DNA of 64,000 nucleotides, from contig NC_035448.2 in the NCBI RefSeq assembly GCF_002127325.2, positions 84,650,087-84,714,086 of the forward strand. The letters run 5' to 3'. Below, piece after piece: positions 44,823 to 57,021 of this stretch. The stretch's first letter is position 1; every line of letters starts with the position of its first letter. Source of the stretch: Helianthus annuus. Its lineage: Eukaryota > Streptophyta > Magnoliopsida > Asterales > Asteraceae. The notes under the pieces were generated by a model. That model searched no databases, had not been told where the DNA came from, and worked only from the letters and a program-made list of their open reading frames with translations. The translations under genes and the position numbers were made by a program.

Positions 44823-45503
44823 TAACATACAATCATCCTAAATAACTTGCATTTAGCGTTTGCGATTCGATTGCGATAGCGTTTCGATTAATCACCACAT
44901 CATAAACATAATAAACATGCACAAGTAACACATATATAGCACACACACGTAAAACAATATCTAGAACGCATAAATCGGGTTGCGAGTATCTCTACCCTTC
45001 AGGTCGATCGACCTAACGACCGTTCGATCGGGTGACGACCCGATTGGTGGACACTTAGTGAGAACAAGTTCACAGCAGTTTGTCACTCGATCGGATTGTA
45101 GTCTGATCAGGTGGCAATCCGTTTGGAACTGTCTAAGCATTGAACATGTTGAAAATTGTTTAAGTGTTGAAGTCCCAAACATCACACAATCGGGTGGTAA
45201 TCCGATCGGATGACAATCCGATCGGACGACAATCCGTTCGATGTTCAATGTGACAACCCGAACTTTCAAGGTTAGTAGCGTGATCCTAACTCTTCGTTAT
45301 TCCTCTTTGGCGTGCCATGCTTGTATCTGTGCTTGTATGTTTCTGTTCAACGATGGTTATAGCCTTTGTTAGAATCACATATGTTAGTATAATTACGGTT
45401 CCACACTATGGTTAGAACTGGCCCAAGTCATTGTTCCGATTAGCAAATGTAGCCGGCCCATTCACTGTGGTGGTTACTATAGGTAGCCGGCCCACCTATT
45501 GTT

Positions 45504-47483
45504 TTTTTTTTTGGGTAAAGGGTTACCCCGGTGATTCTATATATTCACAACCAAAAAAAACACAAGTAGTGTAGAGAGCCTACACTAGTTCTAACATAGT
45601 GCCCTATGAAAGTGAAAACCAGAAACAAACAAAACAATCGACAACCATCAAACGGACGACCACTAGGCTACCTACCTAGACTCAACCTTGGAACAAAATT
45701 ACAAAAGAAAAATCAGCCGCCATCATCGTGCAAAACTGAGCCTTCAATATCCCAAGCCCTTAAAAGCCTACGAACATTTTCACACTTTTTCAACTTCGCT
45801 CCAATCAGCTTGTACCGCACTTGTTGAATAATAATTTCACTTAGAGATTCCGGGGGCCTCACCTGGTTCCTAAATAATCTAGCATTTCGCTCCTGCCAAA
45901 TGTAGTAAGCCGTAGCCGCCACAATCAGCTTAGCGACGTAAACAGACGCCAATTTTGAATTGGACCGATCAAGTAACCAGTTAACAATGTCATCCCATTT
46001 AGCATGCACCGAACCCATACCCGCTTTTTGTCTAACCAGCAGCCACACTTGCGTCGAGAATTTTCATTCAAAAAACAAGTGACTATGAGAGTCATGATTA
46101 GCATAGCATAACAAACAGCACATCATATTCATATTTTTCCTGCGCGAGAAATCCCAGCTCAAAATCTTATCTTGAGTAAGCAGTTTCCTTCTCATGATAA
46201 GCCATAATAGAAAAGCATGTCGCGGAATACACTGACTAAACCACACAATACGACACCAATCCACCTCCACAACATGATACCGAACCGACTCCCAAGCTCT
46301 AGATGACGAAAACACATGTTTGTGATCTCCTTGACGCCACAAGACTTTATCAGACTTATTCGGCTGCAAAGACACACTATCAAGCTGAATAAGAACCGGG
46401 TACAAATCCCGCCACGCAACCGGCCAGCTCCAAGAATTATCGGAATAGACATCAGACACCTTTGACTCCATATTAAATCCCGCGTTAGCAATCATTCGGG
46501 GAGAAAGATACTGATCCAGCGGCCCTAACTCACTCCAATTATCGTGCCAAGCTGAAGTAGCCGAACCATTCCCAATATCAGACCAAAAAAACTTCCTTAC
46601 AATCGGCCGGAGCTGAAGAAGCTTTCTCCAAGACCAGCAGCAGGTAGATGGAATTTTACAAACCCAAAAACTCTTACCTCTCAACCTGTAAGAGTGAACC
46701 CACTCAACCCACACGGAATGACGCCTCGAAAGAATACTCCAAATATGAGTTGTCATCAGGGCTAAATTAACATCAATGATCCGACGAATACCTAAACCAC
46801 CCTCAAACTTAGGCACACACACCGTTTTCCATGAAACTTTGGACCGGCCTTTTTGAAACGCACTATCATGAGACCATAAAAAATTCCGCATCAAAGCCTC
46901 CAGCTTTTGAATCACCCGGTTCGGCAAAATAAACACAGAAGACCAGTAAATATGCATGGAAGATAAGACTGAAATTATAAGTTGCAATCTGCCTGCAAAA
47001 GACAGAAGCTTATTGCGCCAATGCAAAATACGTTTTTCTAGCTTCTCTACTAACAGAAAACAATCTTTATGAAGCAACCGGGAAGAAATAAGGGGCACTC
47101 CCAAGTATTTCATAGGCAACAAACCCGCCTTAAAAGGCATAATATTCAGAATAGCAGATTTCACATAAGATGGCACATTGGAGAAAAAGACAGTACTTTT
47201 CTGAACACTAGGCAACAAACCCGACATTTTAGTAAACGAATCCAGAGCCTTCATAATACATCTAGCTGAAGCAATCTCACCCTTCGCGAAGATAAACAAA
47301 TCATCAGCGAAACATAGGTTGATAATCTGTTGACGTTCGCATTTATTATGAAATTTAAACGAATTGTCAATCCTAACCGTATGCTGTAAGATGGCCGTAA
47401 GAACTTCCATGACGAGAGTAAATAAATAAGGAGAGACCGGATCACCTTGCCTTAATCCCCTGCTACCCTTAAATAAGGAGAGA
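45504..47483 (-). mobile_element. 5'-truncated L1-type LINE
   Basis: A minus-strand insertion with a 17-bp target duplication CCGGCCCACCTATTGTT (45487-45503 and 47484-47500). The poly-A tail appears as a T run at 45504-45512. The 3' end GGTAACCCTTTACCC is typical of plant L1 elements. The 5' end is truncated within RT. Confidence 0.9.
45713..47459 (-). pseudogene. L1 ORF2 C-terminal part (RT end and zinc-binding domain)
   Basis: In frame from the SRGLRQGDPVSPYLFTLVME motif (about 47459-47400) through CFADDLFIF, the catalytic Asp-Asp of LINE RT, then YLGVPL, LSFAGRLQLI and VSWKTVCVPKFEGGLGIR. The zf-RVT-type region IPRHAFLLWLIMRRKLLTQD follows. A single TGA at 46064-46066 (after SHLFFE) interrupts it, and the frame then continues to DGG and a stop at 45713. 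The endonuclease and the first part of RT are absent. Such proteins nick DNA and copy their own RNA; this copy cannot. Confidence 0.85.
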
Positions 47484-49154
47484 CCGGCCCACCTATTGTT
47501 GTTGTGTTTAGTATTGCAACCGGCCCAAATCCTTTACCTATATGATTACATGTTACGTGAATGATTAGGAGAGCAAAGTAGAACAAACCCTACCCTTACA
47601 CCTAGTGTGCGACGGCAGTGGAACCCTTGTATGATACCAGCCGGCTATCAAGATAGAGGTTAGTGAATCTCTATTATAATAGTTATCAGTTAATCGTTCC
47701 TTAATGTAACCAATGATCATGGTTCCTAGACACAATATATTTGATAAGTCTTGCGTGATACTGTTGATGTGTGTAACATGATTCCTTTCGGTTATTTACG
47801 ATTAGTTGCTTTGTGATGTGTGTGAGAGTGTAGAACATTGTTATAAATCAGATTTGTATGTATAAATAATTGTGGGATCTCTTATCGAAACCGGTAATCA
47901 TGTGATGATCTAACACCGTTTTGGATTAGGAGGAATAATGTTTGTTGTCAGAATAATCAATGGGCCATGTGAGGGATTTCAGCACCTAAAAGAATGACAG
48001 GCTATTATTGATTTTGTATGGTATGTAATTGGTTATTATGTGATTTAGATTAACTAATTTCTTGATCTTAACTTACTGTTGATGTAATAGTGATACAAGA
48101 TACCGTATAATTATGTGATTTGTGTTGAGTTGCATGTGAATTGAAGTATAGTTGTTGACCGAAGTTTTGTTATAAACAACCCTTTAATCGGTCCAATCAG
48201 GTTATCTCGAGTTTTGGCCCATATATGTATATATCAATTAATCAGAATGCATGTGATAGATTATAGGAGGTCCAATGGAAAGAGTTGTTGGCAAACTATT
48301 CGGTGCAATCATTTTAGCCTATTAAAAATGATTATAATAGTCTGACATATACATTGAATTCAAGGATAAGTTCACAAATTGTGTTGCATGATCATGTGTT
48401 CGATTTGTTTGTAGATAATGATTAGGCTCATGAACCCCAATGTTGAAACCGATTGATAATTGGAAATTATGTGTGTATTGCAAATCAATGATATTGAATA
48501 AATGGATTAACACACCCTTAGTTGCACACTGAGTGGGCTGTATACTTGGTAGCAGGCCATAGGCTCTGGGTCCCACCCCTTTATGTTGGTGCCGGGTCAC
48601 CAACTGCTTCCACACAAGAGGTCGGGTCACACACGTTAGTGGGCCTCGAACCAACTAGGCCGCACAGCAACGAGAAGTGCCGTAGTGGGCCGTTAAGAAA
48701 TAGCTTGTGTGGAATGTTGTGATAAGTTGATGCTTGTGGTTTTGAATGATTTCAGTGTATTAGATAATGGACGTTGAGTACAATCTGCCGAATGCATGAA
48801 TGGTTCTGCTAAATGATATTATGATACATGCACAAGTGATGAAAGCTGATAAGTGGATACGAAACTAATTGTTCAATGAATGCTATAATTAGGGTGATGT
48901 GTGATTTCTTGTTACGATTGTATGACATTAGGTGCACAACGATACGTGTGTCGTGATTGTGACCACGGTAGGGCTTGGGTGACCAACTTGGAATGGGTAA
49001 CTTAACGTAACATACCGAGCAAACCAAGGTGAGTTCACACTCTTTACCAAGGCATGGGATTCCTGGGGATAGGGAATGGGTTGAATGATGGAATTGAACA
49101 ATTACGCGTACATACACGGTTACTAGACTATCTACCATGGTCCTTGGGTTAAGC

Positions 49155-49390
49155 AGGACACTTACGTAAAACCTACGTAAACAGGAATATGCTACTGTCT
49201 TCCGGAGTCAGGAAGGACACTTACGTAAAACCTACGTAAACAATAACATGCTACTGTCTTCCGGAGTCAGGAAGGACACTTACGTAAAACCTACGTAAAC
49301 CCCACGCGTACCACTGTCCTCGGGTACAGAAGGACACTTACGTAAAACCTACGTAAAGCTTGTACGTACTACTGTTCTCGGTTGTGAAGA
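49155..49390 (+). repeat. 58-59 bp tandem array with TACGTA palindromes, 5' LTR of D
   Basis: Four units start AGGACACTTACGTAAAACC at 49155, 49214, 49273 and 49331. Each holds TTACGTA and TACGTAA as an inverted pair 6 bp apart. The unit ends drift while the palindromic half is constant. Confidence 0.85.
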
Positions 49391-49855
49391 ACACTTGTGG
49401 TTACGAATAGTCTAGTGGATATACAACATGGGAAGCCCCCACCAATAGAACATACTATCGGCCCAGTAGAGCCACATGTTACAAACGAACTTACTATTAC
49501 GCATTTACTTTCTGTGAACTCGCTCAACTAGTTGTTGATCCTCTGTTACATGCCTTGCAGGTCGTTAGATACATGGAGCTTGCACAGGGAGGAGCTGGTC
49601 GTTGTGGGCTTGAATCGTGATTGTTTCGTTAAACACTTTATGACATTTGATACTTTATTATGCTGGGTTTTATTTATACGCTTCCGCTAAACAGAGATAA
49701 CATATTTATATTTTGAACACCTTTCATATTGGTGGTTGAATGGCATTTACTTTTACTTATTAATTACATGTTCAATATGATTGGTGGCTTGATCCTGGTC
49801 GGTCACGCTCCCAAGCGGTGATACTCCGCAGGTGGATTTTGTGGGTGTGACAGAT

Positions 49856-49867
49856 TGGTATCAGAGC
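49856..49867 (+). other. Primer binding site of element D
   Basis: TGGTATCAGAGC three bases after the LTR end. tRNA-Met type. Confidence 0.9.
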
Positions 49868-50172
49868 CATTGGTTATAGAGAACTTGGTTTTAATAAGGG
49901 GAAAACGTTTTTATTAAAACCAGACTATAACCAGTACAGTGCTCAACGATCCACAACGACGCTTCGCTCCACGTGCAAGACTCAACATCCTAGGTAATAA
50001 GGTTTACGTTTATTGCCTACTTGCTAGAATTGCATAGAACTTTGCTCGTGGTATGCTTAGATTACATTGCTCACTGTTTGTTATTGCTTGAGAACACTTG
50101 TGTGCTTACACTCTTCTGTCATCGCACTATTCGCGAACCTCTCTCACTTACGTTACATTTGCTATGAAGATC

Positions 50173-51343
50173 ATGGCCGGACGTATCAACATGACACAAG
50201 CCCAGTTGACGGCTCTCATTAACGAACGGATTGCTGCGGCACTTGCAGCCATACAAGCAGGAGGTATACCCTGCAGTCGTAACTAGGATCTTTAGATCCT
50301 ACACTCCTAAACCAACTCTTGTGTTTAACTTTGTCCTATTCTTATACACAATAGGTCAACACGCTCAGCCACCTGGTTACACCTTCAAAAATCTCAAGGA
50401 TTGCCAACCTAGTACCTTCAGTGGAACTGAGGGAGTTGAAGGCCTCCTCCACTGGTTCGAAAGGCTCGAAACTGACTTTGAGGTGTGTGATTGCCCTGAG
50501 TCTCGTAGGGTAAAGTTTGCTACTGGAACACTCGAAGGCGCTGCATTAACCTGGTGGGAAGCACAGGTTCAAATGTTAGGACTGGCAACTGCTAACGCCA
50601 CACCCTGGAACGAGTTCAAGGACCTAATTAAGGAAGAGTTTTGCAGTCGAGAAGACATCCACAAACTAGAGGTAGAGTTCCTCAACCTACTGATGGTGGG
50701 GTCTGAAATTGAAGTTTATACGAAGAGATCGAATGAATTAGCCACATTTTGTCCCACTATGGTAGACCCTCCCACCAAACGCATCGAACTGTATCTCAAG
50801 GGTCTGGTGCCCGAAATTCAGAGTCATGTGACCGCAGCTAACCTTGGCACTATCCAGCAAGTCACTCGGCTTGCTCATCGTCTCACAGACCAGGCAGTAG
50901 ATCAAAACAAACTACCGAAATGTGTTAAAGCTGCTACTATGTGTGCTTCTAGTGACAACAAACGCAAGTGGGATGGAAACCTGAGCAAGGGATTAGTTCC
51001 GGTTCAGCCTCTGGCGCAACAGCAAAAGATAGATGATTACCAGAGTCCCAGTCAGCAGTTTTCTGGTAGTCGTGGGCAGAGTGGATATCGAGGAAATCAT
51101 CCAAAGTGTAACAGATGCAATAGGCACCACAACGGTCAGTGCAACAAGGGTCGTTGTCAAAGGTGTCTCAAGATTGGTCATGAAGCTAAGGATTGTCGAA
51201 GCTCACGTCCTGCAACTCAAGAACAGCAACGGCCGCCTCAATCTTCACAGAATCAGCAGCAACAACAAAGTTTTAAAGGATGTTTTCAGTATGATGCTAA
51301 AGATCACTACAAGAGGCATTGTCCGCATATAAACCACGACTAG
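50173..51343 (+). pseudogene. gag of element D with a candidate intron
   Basis: The ATG at 50173 starts MAGRINMTQAQL. After IQAGG the frame hits stops, but GT at 50264 and AG at 50353-50354 delimit a 91-nt segment. Its removal joins the two frames in phase (G|GT, then CAA CAC). The rest has GVEGLLHWFERLE, AALTWWEAQV and EEFCSREDIHKLEVEF (capsid), then the knuckle CQRCLKIGHEAKDC. A second knuckle CFQYDAKDHYKRHC has lost its second Cys (now Tyr). A TAG at 51341-51343 and a TGA at 51362-51364 cut gag from protease, which stays in the same frame. Confidence 0.8.
50264..50354 (+). other. Candidate 91-nt intron in gag of element D
   Basis: Bounded by AG/GTATAC and ACAATAG/G, both good plant splice sites, with possible branch sites (CTAAAC, TTTAAC). 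The exon frames match only if it is removed. The segment contains stops in the upstream frame. Confidence 0.6.
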
Positions 51344-54187
51344 ACTCAGAACCACGGCCAATGACGCGGGGGCCGCGTGTACGTGATTGGTCAGGGTGAC
51401 GCAAGGAGCGATCCTAACGTAATAATGGGTAAGTTTCTTCTCGACGACTTTTACGTTACTGTCTTGTTTGACTCAGGTGTGGATACCAGTTATATGTCCT
51501 TGAAAGTTAGTCAAATATTAAAATGTGCACCAACTTCCTTGAACACCAAACCTGTCGTAGTGTTAGCTTATGGTACAAGTCTAGAGGCCATACATAGTTC
51601 AGGGTTGTAATCTTATCCTCGCTGGCCAGACGTTCTCTATCGACCTCATTCCTACAGTTCTGGGCAGCACCTATAGCTCGCGCACCGTATCGCTTAGCTC
51701 AATCGGAATTGGAAGAACTATCGACGCAGCTACAAGAACTCTTGGATAAGGGAGTTATCCGGCCTATCTCTTCGCCTTGGGGAGCTCCAGTGTTATTTGT
51801 GAAAAACAAGGTCACCATGAAGAACCGCTATCCTTTTTCCTCGCATTGACGACTTATTCGACCAGTTGCAAGGGTCGAGTTACTACTCCAAGATTGATCT
51901 AAGGTCCGGTTATCATCAGCTGAGAGTCCGGGATGAGGACGTCTCCAGGACAACATTCAGAACTCGCTACGGCCATTACGAGTTTCTAGTTACGCCATTC
52001 GGGCTAACGAACGCGCCTGCAGTTTTCATGGATCTTATGAACAGGGTGTGCAAACCCTATCTAGACAAGTTTGTAATTGTCCTTATCGACGACGACGATT
52101 CATCAAAGACTTCTCAAAGATCGCACAGCCGCTTACCTTGTTGATACAGAAAGGTGTTACCTATCGTTGGGGTAATACACAAGAAACGGCTTTTCAGTAT
52201 CTGAAGGATAGGCTATGCATCGCACCTATTCTCTCATTGCCAGAGGGCACGGTCGATTTTGTGGTCTATTGCGACGCATCGATATAGGGGCTTGGTTGTG
52301 TATTGATGCAAAGGGATAAAGTCATTGCCTACGCTTCGCGGCAACTCAAGGTTCATGAATGGAACTACACGACGCATGATTTAGAGTTGGGAGCTGTTGT
52401 TTTCGCGCTTAAGACATGGCGACACTACCTGTACGGTACCAAGTGCACTATTTACACCGATCATAGGAGTCTCGAGCATATCTTCAAGCAGAAGGAATTG
52501 AATATGCGTCAACGACGATGGGTCGAGTTACTTAATGATTACGAATGCGCCATCAAGTACCATCCAGGCAAAGCCAATGTTGTGGCTGACGCTCTCAGTC
52601 GAAAGGACACCTTACTTAGGCGTGTACGAGCTTTGCAGCTTACTATTCAGACTGATCTTCCTGCACAGATACGAGATGCTCAGGTGGAAGCATTGAAACC
52701 AGAAAACGTAAAGGCTGAAGCCTTACGTGGCTCGAGGCAACGATTAGAACAGAGGGAAGACGGCGCCTACTATGTAACAGGACGTATTTGGGTCCCACTA
52801 TATGGCGGATTACGGGAACTGGTAATGGATGAAGCACACAAGTCTCGCTACTCGGTACATCCAGGGCCGGATAAAATGTACCACGATCTCAAAACAACAT
52901 ATTGGTGGCCTAGCATGAAAGCCCACATCGCGACTTACGTCGGCAAGTGTTTGACATGTGCAAAAGTCAAAGTGGAGTATCAGAAACCAGCGGGCCTACT
53001 TCAGCAACCCAAGATACCGCAATGGAAATGGGAAGAAATTTCCATGGATTTTGTTACAGGCCTACCCAGATCCCAGCATGGGAATGATACTATATGGGTG
53101 ATCGTGGATCGACTCACCAAGTCTGCACACTTCCTGGCTATTAAGGAAACGGATAAGTTCTCCACTCTCGCAGACGTTTATCTTAAAGAAGTTGTTTCGA
53201 GGCACGGGGTGCCCACCTCCATCATTTCGGATCGGGATGCACGATTCACGTCAGAGCTATGGCAAGCGATGCACAAATCTTTTGGCTCACGGTTAGACAT
53301 GAGCACAGCATATCATCCTCAGACGGATGGGCAGTCTGAGCACACGGTCCAGACCCTAGAAGACATGCTTCGGGCATGTGTTATTGATTTCGGCAACAGC
53401 TGGGAGAAACATCTTCCTTTAGTGGAATTTTCGTACAATAACAGTTACCACACCAGCATGCAAGCCGCTCCATTCGAGGCATTGTACGGACGTAAACGCC
53501 GGTCACCTCTCTGTTGGGCAGAGGTGGGGGGATAGTCAGATCACAAGTCCAGAAATGGTAGTCGATGCTACTGAACGAATTGCACAGATACGACAACGCA
53601 TGGCGGCAGCTCGTGACCGTCAGAAAAGTTACGCTGATAAGCACAGGAAGCCACTCGAGTTCCAAGTTGGGGATCGAGTGCTACTCAAAGTCTCACCCTG
53701 GAAGGGTGTGGTTCATTTTGGCAAACGGGGCAAACTCAATCCGCGGTATGTCGGACCGTTCGAAATCGCGAAAAGAATAGGCAAAGTGGCCTACAGACTA
53801 AACTTACCAGCTGAACTCGGTGCGGTTCACAAGGTTTTTTTTCACGTGTCGAATCTGATGAAGTACCTGTCAGATGAGACCCTCATAGTTCCCTTAAAGG
53901 AGCACACTGTCGACGAGCGGCTGCAGTTCGTCGAGGAACCTGTTGAAATCACGGACCAGGATGTTAAGGTCCTCAAGAACACGAGAATCCCTCTTGTTCG
54001 AGTTTGTTGGAACTCCCGTCGCGACCCAGAGTTCACCTAGGAGCGTGAAGATCAGATGAAACTCAAGTATCCCCAGTTATTCGAAAACCGTGCAACCACT
54101 ACTGAGGCTGAAGCTACTACTGCAGAATTTCGGGACGAAATTCCAAATCAACGGGGAGATGATGTGACACCCCAGGAAAACCAGTAA
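51344..54187 (+). pseudogene. pol of element D (broken)
   Basis: Protease at 51377-51610 (VLFDSGVDTSY; the usual Ala after Gly is Val). RT from 51685 ([15 protein letters not shown], then [11 protein letters not shown]) with one deletion near 51810 and another at about 52090, right after FVIVLIDDD, which removes the thumb. RNase H (VYCDAS with an in-frame [22 protein letters not shown]) and integrase ([27 protein letters not shown]) are open at 52303-53535. A G-run at 53526-53533 shifts the frame. The C-terminal part [17 protein letters not shown] and RIPLVRVCW continues to TAG 54038-54040, then on to 54187. Catalytic residues of integrase are all present. Confidence 0.85.
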
Positions 54188-54263
54188 ACAATACAACTTA
54201 CCTAGCTTCCTCAGTAACCGCATGCTAAATTTCGGGACGAAATTTCTTTCAAGTTGGGGATAA
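54125..54263 (+). other. Two consecutive 3' termini in element D
   Basis: First set: palindrome GAATTTCGGGACGAAATTC (54125-54143), ACGGGGAGATGA, then an LTR-like start TGTGACACCCC (54163). Second set: AAATTTCGGGACGAAATTT (54227-54245), AGTTGGGGATAA, then the real LTR start (54264). The ~100 bp between look like the beginning of another LTR. Confidence 0.75.
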
Positions 54264-57021
54264 TGTGACAACCCGAACTTTCAAGGTTAGTAGCGTGATC
54301 CTAACTCTTCGTTATTCCTCTTTGGCGTGCCATGCTTGTATCTGTGCTTGTATGTTTCTGTTCAACGATGGTTATAGCCTTTGTTAGAATCACATATGTT
54401 AGTATAATTACGGTTCCACACTATGGTTAGAACTGGCCCAAGTTATTGTTTCGATTTGCAAATGTAGCCGGCCCATTCACTGTGGTGGTTACTATAGGTA
54501 GCCGGCCCACCTATTGTTGTTGTGTTTAGTATTGCAACCGACCCAAATCCTTTACCTATATGATTACATGTTACGTGAATGATTAGGAGAGCAAAGTAGA
54601 ACAAACCCTACCCTTACACCTAGTGTGCGACGGCAGTGGAACCCTTGTATGATACCAGCCGGCTATCAAGATAGAGGTTAGTGAATCTCTATTATAATAG
54701 TTATCAGTTAATCGTTCCTTAATGTAACCAATGATCATGGTTCCTAGACACAATATATTTGATAAGTCTTGCGTGATACTGTTGATGTGTGTAACATGAT
54801 TCCTTTCGGTTATTTACGATTAGTTGCTTTGTGATGTGTGTGAGAGTGTAGAACATTGTTATAAATCAGATTTGTATGTATAAATAATTGTGGGATCTCT
54901 TATCGAAACCGGTAATCATGTGATGATCTAACACCGTTTTGGATTAGGAGGAATAATGTTTGTTGTCAGAATAATCAATGGGCCATGTGAGGGATTTCAG
55001 CACCTAAAAGAATGACAGGCTATTATTGATTTTGTATGGTATGTAATTGGTTATTATGTGATTTAGATTAACTAATTTCTTGATCTTAACTTACTGTTGA
55101 TGTAATAGTGATACAAGATACCGTATAATTATGTGATTTGTGTTGAGTTGTATGTGAATTGAAGTATAGTTGTTGACCGAAGTTTTGTTATAAACAACCC
55201 TTTAATCGGTCCAATCAGGTTATCTCGAGTTTTGGCCCATATATGTATATATCAATTAATCAGAATGCATGTGATAGATTATAGGAGGTCCAATGGAAAG
55301 AGTTGTTGGCAAACTATTCGGTGCAATCATTTTAGCCTATTAAAAATGATTATAATAGTCTGACATATACATTGAATTCAAGGATAAGTTCACAAATTGT
55401 GTTGCATGATCATGTGTTCGATTTGTTTGTAGATAATGATTAGGCTCATGAACCCCAATGTTGAAACCGATTGATAATTGGAAATTATGTGTGTATTGCA
55501 AATCAATGATATTGAATAAATGGATTAACACACCCTTAGTTGCACACTAAGAGCATGGCCGAACACCCTTGATGGACTGCACATTTAAGCCCAGTCACAC
55601 ACATACACTGCACATGGGCTGATTACCTTCATGAACCGCACATATAATTGGGCCGTACTGAGTGGGCTGTATACTTGGTAGCAGGCCATAGGCTCTGGGT
55701 CCCACCCCTTTATGTTGGTGCCGGGTCACCAACTGCTTCCACACAAGAGGTCGGGTCACACACGTTAGTGGGCCTCGAACCAACTAGGCCGCACAGCAAC
55801 GAGAAGTGCCGTAGTGGGTCGTTAAGAAATAGCTTGTGTGGAATGTTGTGATAAGTTGATGCTTGTGGTTTTGAATGATTTCAGTGTATTAGATAATGGA
55901 CGTTGAGTACAATCTGCCGAATGCATGAATGGTTCTACTAAATGATATTATGATACATGCACAAGTGATGAAAGCTGATAAGTGGATACGAAACTAATTG
56001 TTCAATGAATGCTATAATTAGGGTGATGTGTGATTTCTTGTTATGATTGTATGACATTAGGTGCACAACGATACGTGTGTCGTGATTGTGGATTACATGA
56101 CTTACGTGCATACAAGCTAATTATTTTGGTAACCACGGTAGGGCTTGGGTGACCAACTTGGAATGGGTAACTTAACATAACATACCGAGCAAACCAAGGT
56201 GAGTTCACACTCTTTACCAAGGCATGGGATTCCTGGGGATAGGGAATGGGTTGAATGATGGAATTGAACAATTACGCGTACATACACGGTTACTAGACTA
56301 TCTACCATGGTCCTTGGGTTAAGCAGGACACTTACTAAAACCTACGTAAACAAGAATATGCTACTGTCTTCCGGAGTCAAGAAGGACACTTACGTAAAAC
56401 CTACGTAAACAATAACATGCTACTCTCTTCCGGAGTCAGGAAGGACACTTACGTAAAACCTACGTAAACCCCACGCGTACCACTGTCCTCGGGTACAGAA
56501 GGACACTTACGTAAAACCTACGTAAAGCTTGTACGTACTACTGTTCTCGGTTGTGAAGAACACTTGTGGTTACGAATAGTCTAGTGGATATACAACATGG
56601 GAAGCCCCCACCAATAGAACATACTATCGGCCCAGTAGAGCCACATGTTACAAACGAACTTACTATTACGCATTTACTTTCTGTGAACTCGCTTAACTAG
56701 TTGTTGATCCTCTGTTACATGCCTTGCAGGTCGTTAGATACATGGAGCTTGCATAGGGAGGAGCTGGTCGTTGTGGGCTTGAATCGTGATTGTTTCGTTA
56801 AACACTTGATGACATTTGATACTTTATTATGCTGGGTTTTATTTATACGCTTCCGCTAAACAGAGATAACATATTTATATTTTGAACACCTTTCATATTG
56901 GTGGTTGAATGGCATTTACTTTTACTTATTAATTACATGTTCAATATGATTGGTGGCTTGATCCTGGTCGGTCACGCTCCCAAGCGGTGATACTCCGCAG
57001 GTGGATTTTGGGGGTGTGACA
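54264..57021 (+). mobile_element. 3' LTR of element D (2.76 kb)
   Basis: The longer and more complete copy, with the segments at about 55550-55660 and 56090-56130 that the 5' LTR lacks. The TACGTA array recurs at 56325-56560, with one site lost in the first unit. Confidence 0.9.
56325..56560 (+). repeat. 58-59 bp tandem array, 3' LTR of D
   Basis: Units start at 56325, 56383, 56442 and 56500. The first has lost the CG of its first TACGTA. Confidence 0.85.

Larger units (their letters stand above)
42674..44986. repeat. Tandem duplication in E LTR, first copy
   Basis: Sequence from TATCTCTACCC (42674) through the solo LTR to TTGCGAG (44986) is followed directly by a second TATCTCTACCC copy. 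The junction shares AGTAT with both parents. The second copy continues through 45248, then from 57022 to about 59047. Confidence 0.85.
45249..49852 (+). mobile_element. 5' LTR of element D, with L1 insertion
   Basis: Without the L1 it is about 2.6 kb. Relative to the 3' LTR it lacks about 110 bp after 48529 and about 40 bp near 48960. Ends TGTGACAACCCG and GGGTGTGACA. Confidence 0.9.
45249..57021 (+). mobile_element. Ty3/Gypsy element D, inserted in 5' LTR of E
   Basis: A plus-strand element flanked by TTCAA duplications (45244-45248 and 57022-57026). 5' LTR (45249-49852, split by an L1), primer site, gag with a probable intron, pol, two consecutive palindrome/purine segments, 3' LTR (54264-57021). 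The pol wording ([29 protein letters not shown]) is chromovirus-like. Most of the coding sequence is present, so this is the least decayed pol in the window. Confidence 0.9.

Noticed and set aside
48522..48722. Frame repeated at 55648 as a conserved protein
   Set aside because: The repeat is the LTR pair of element D; there is no other support for coding.
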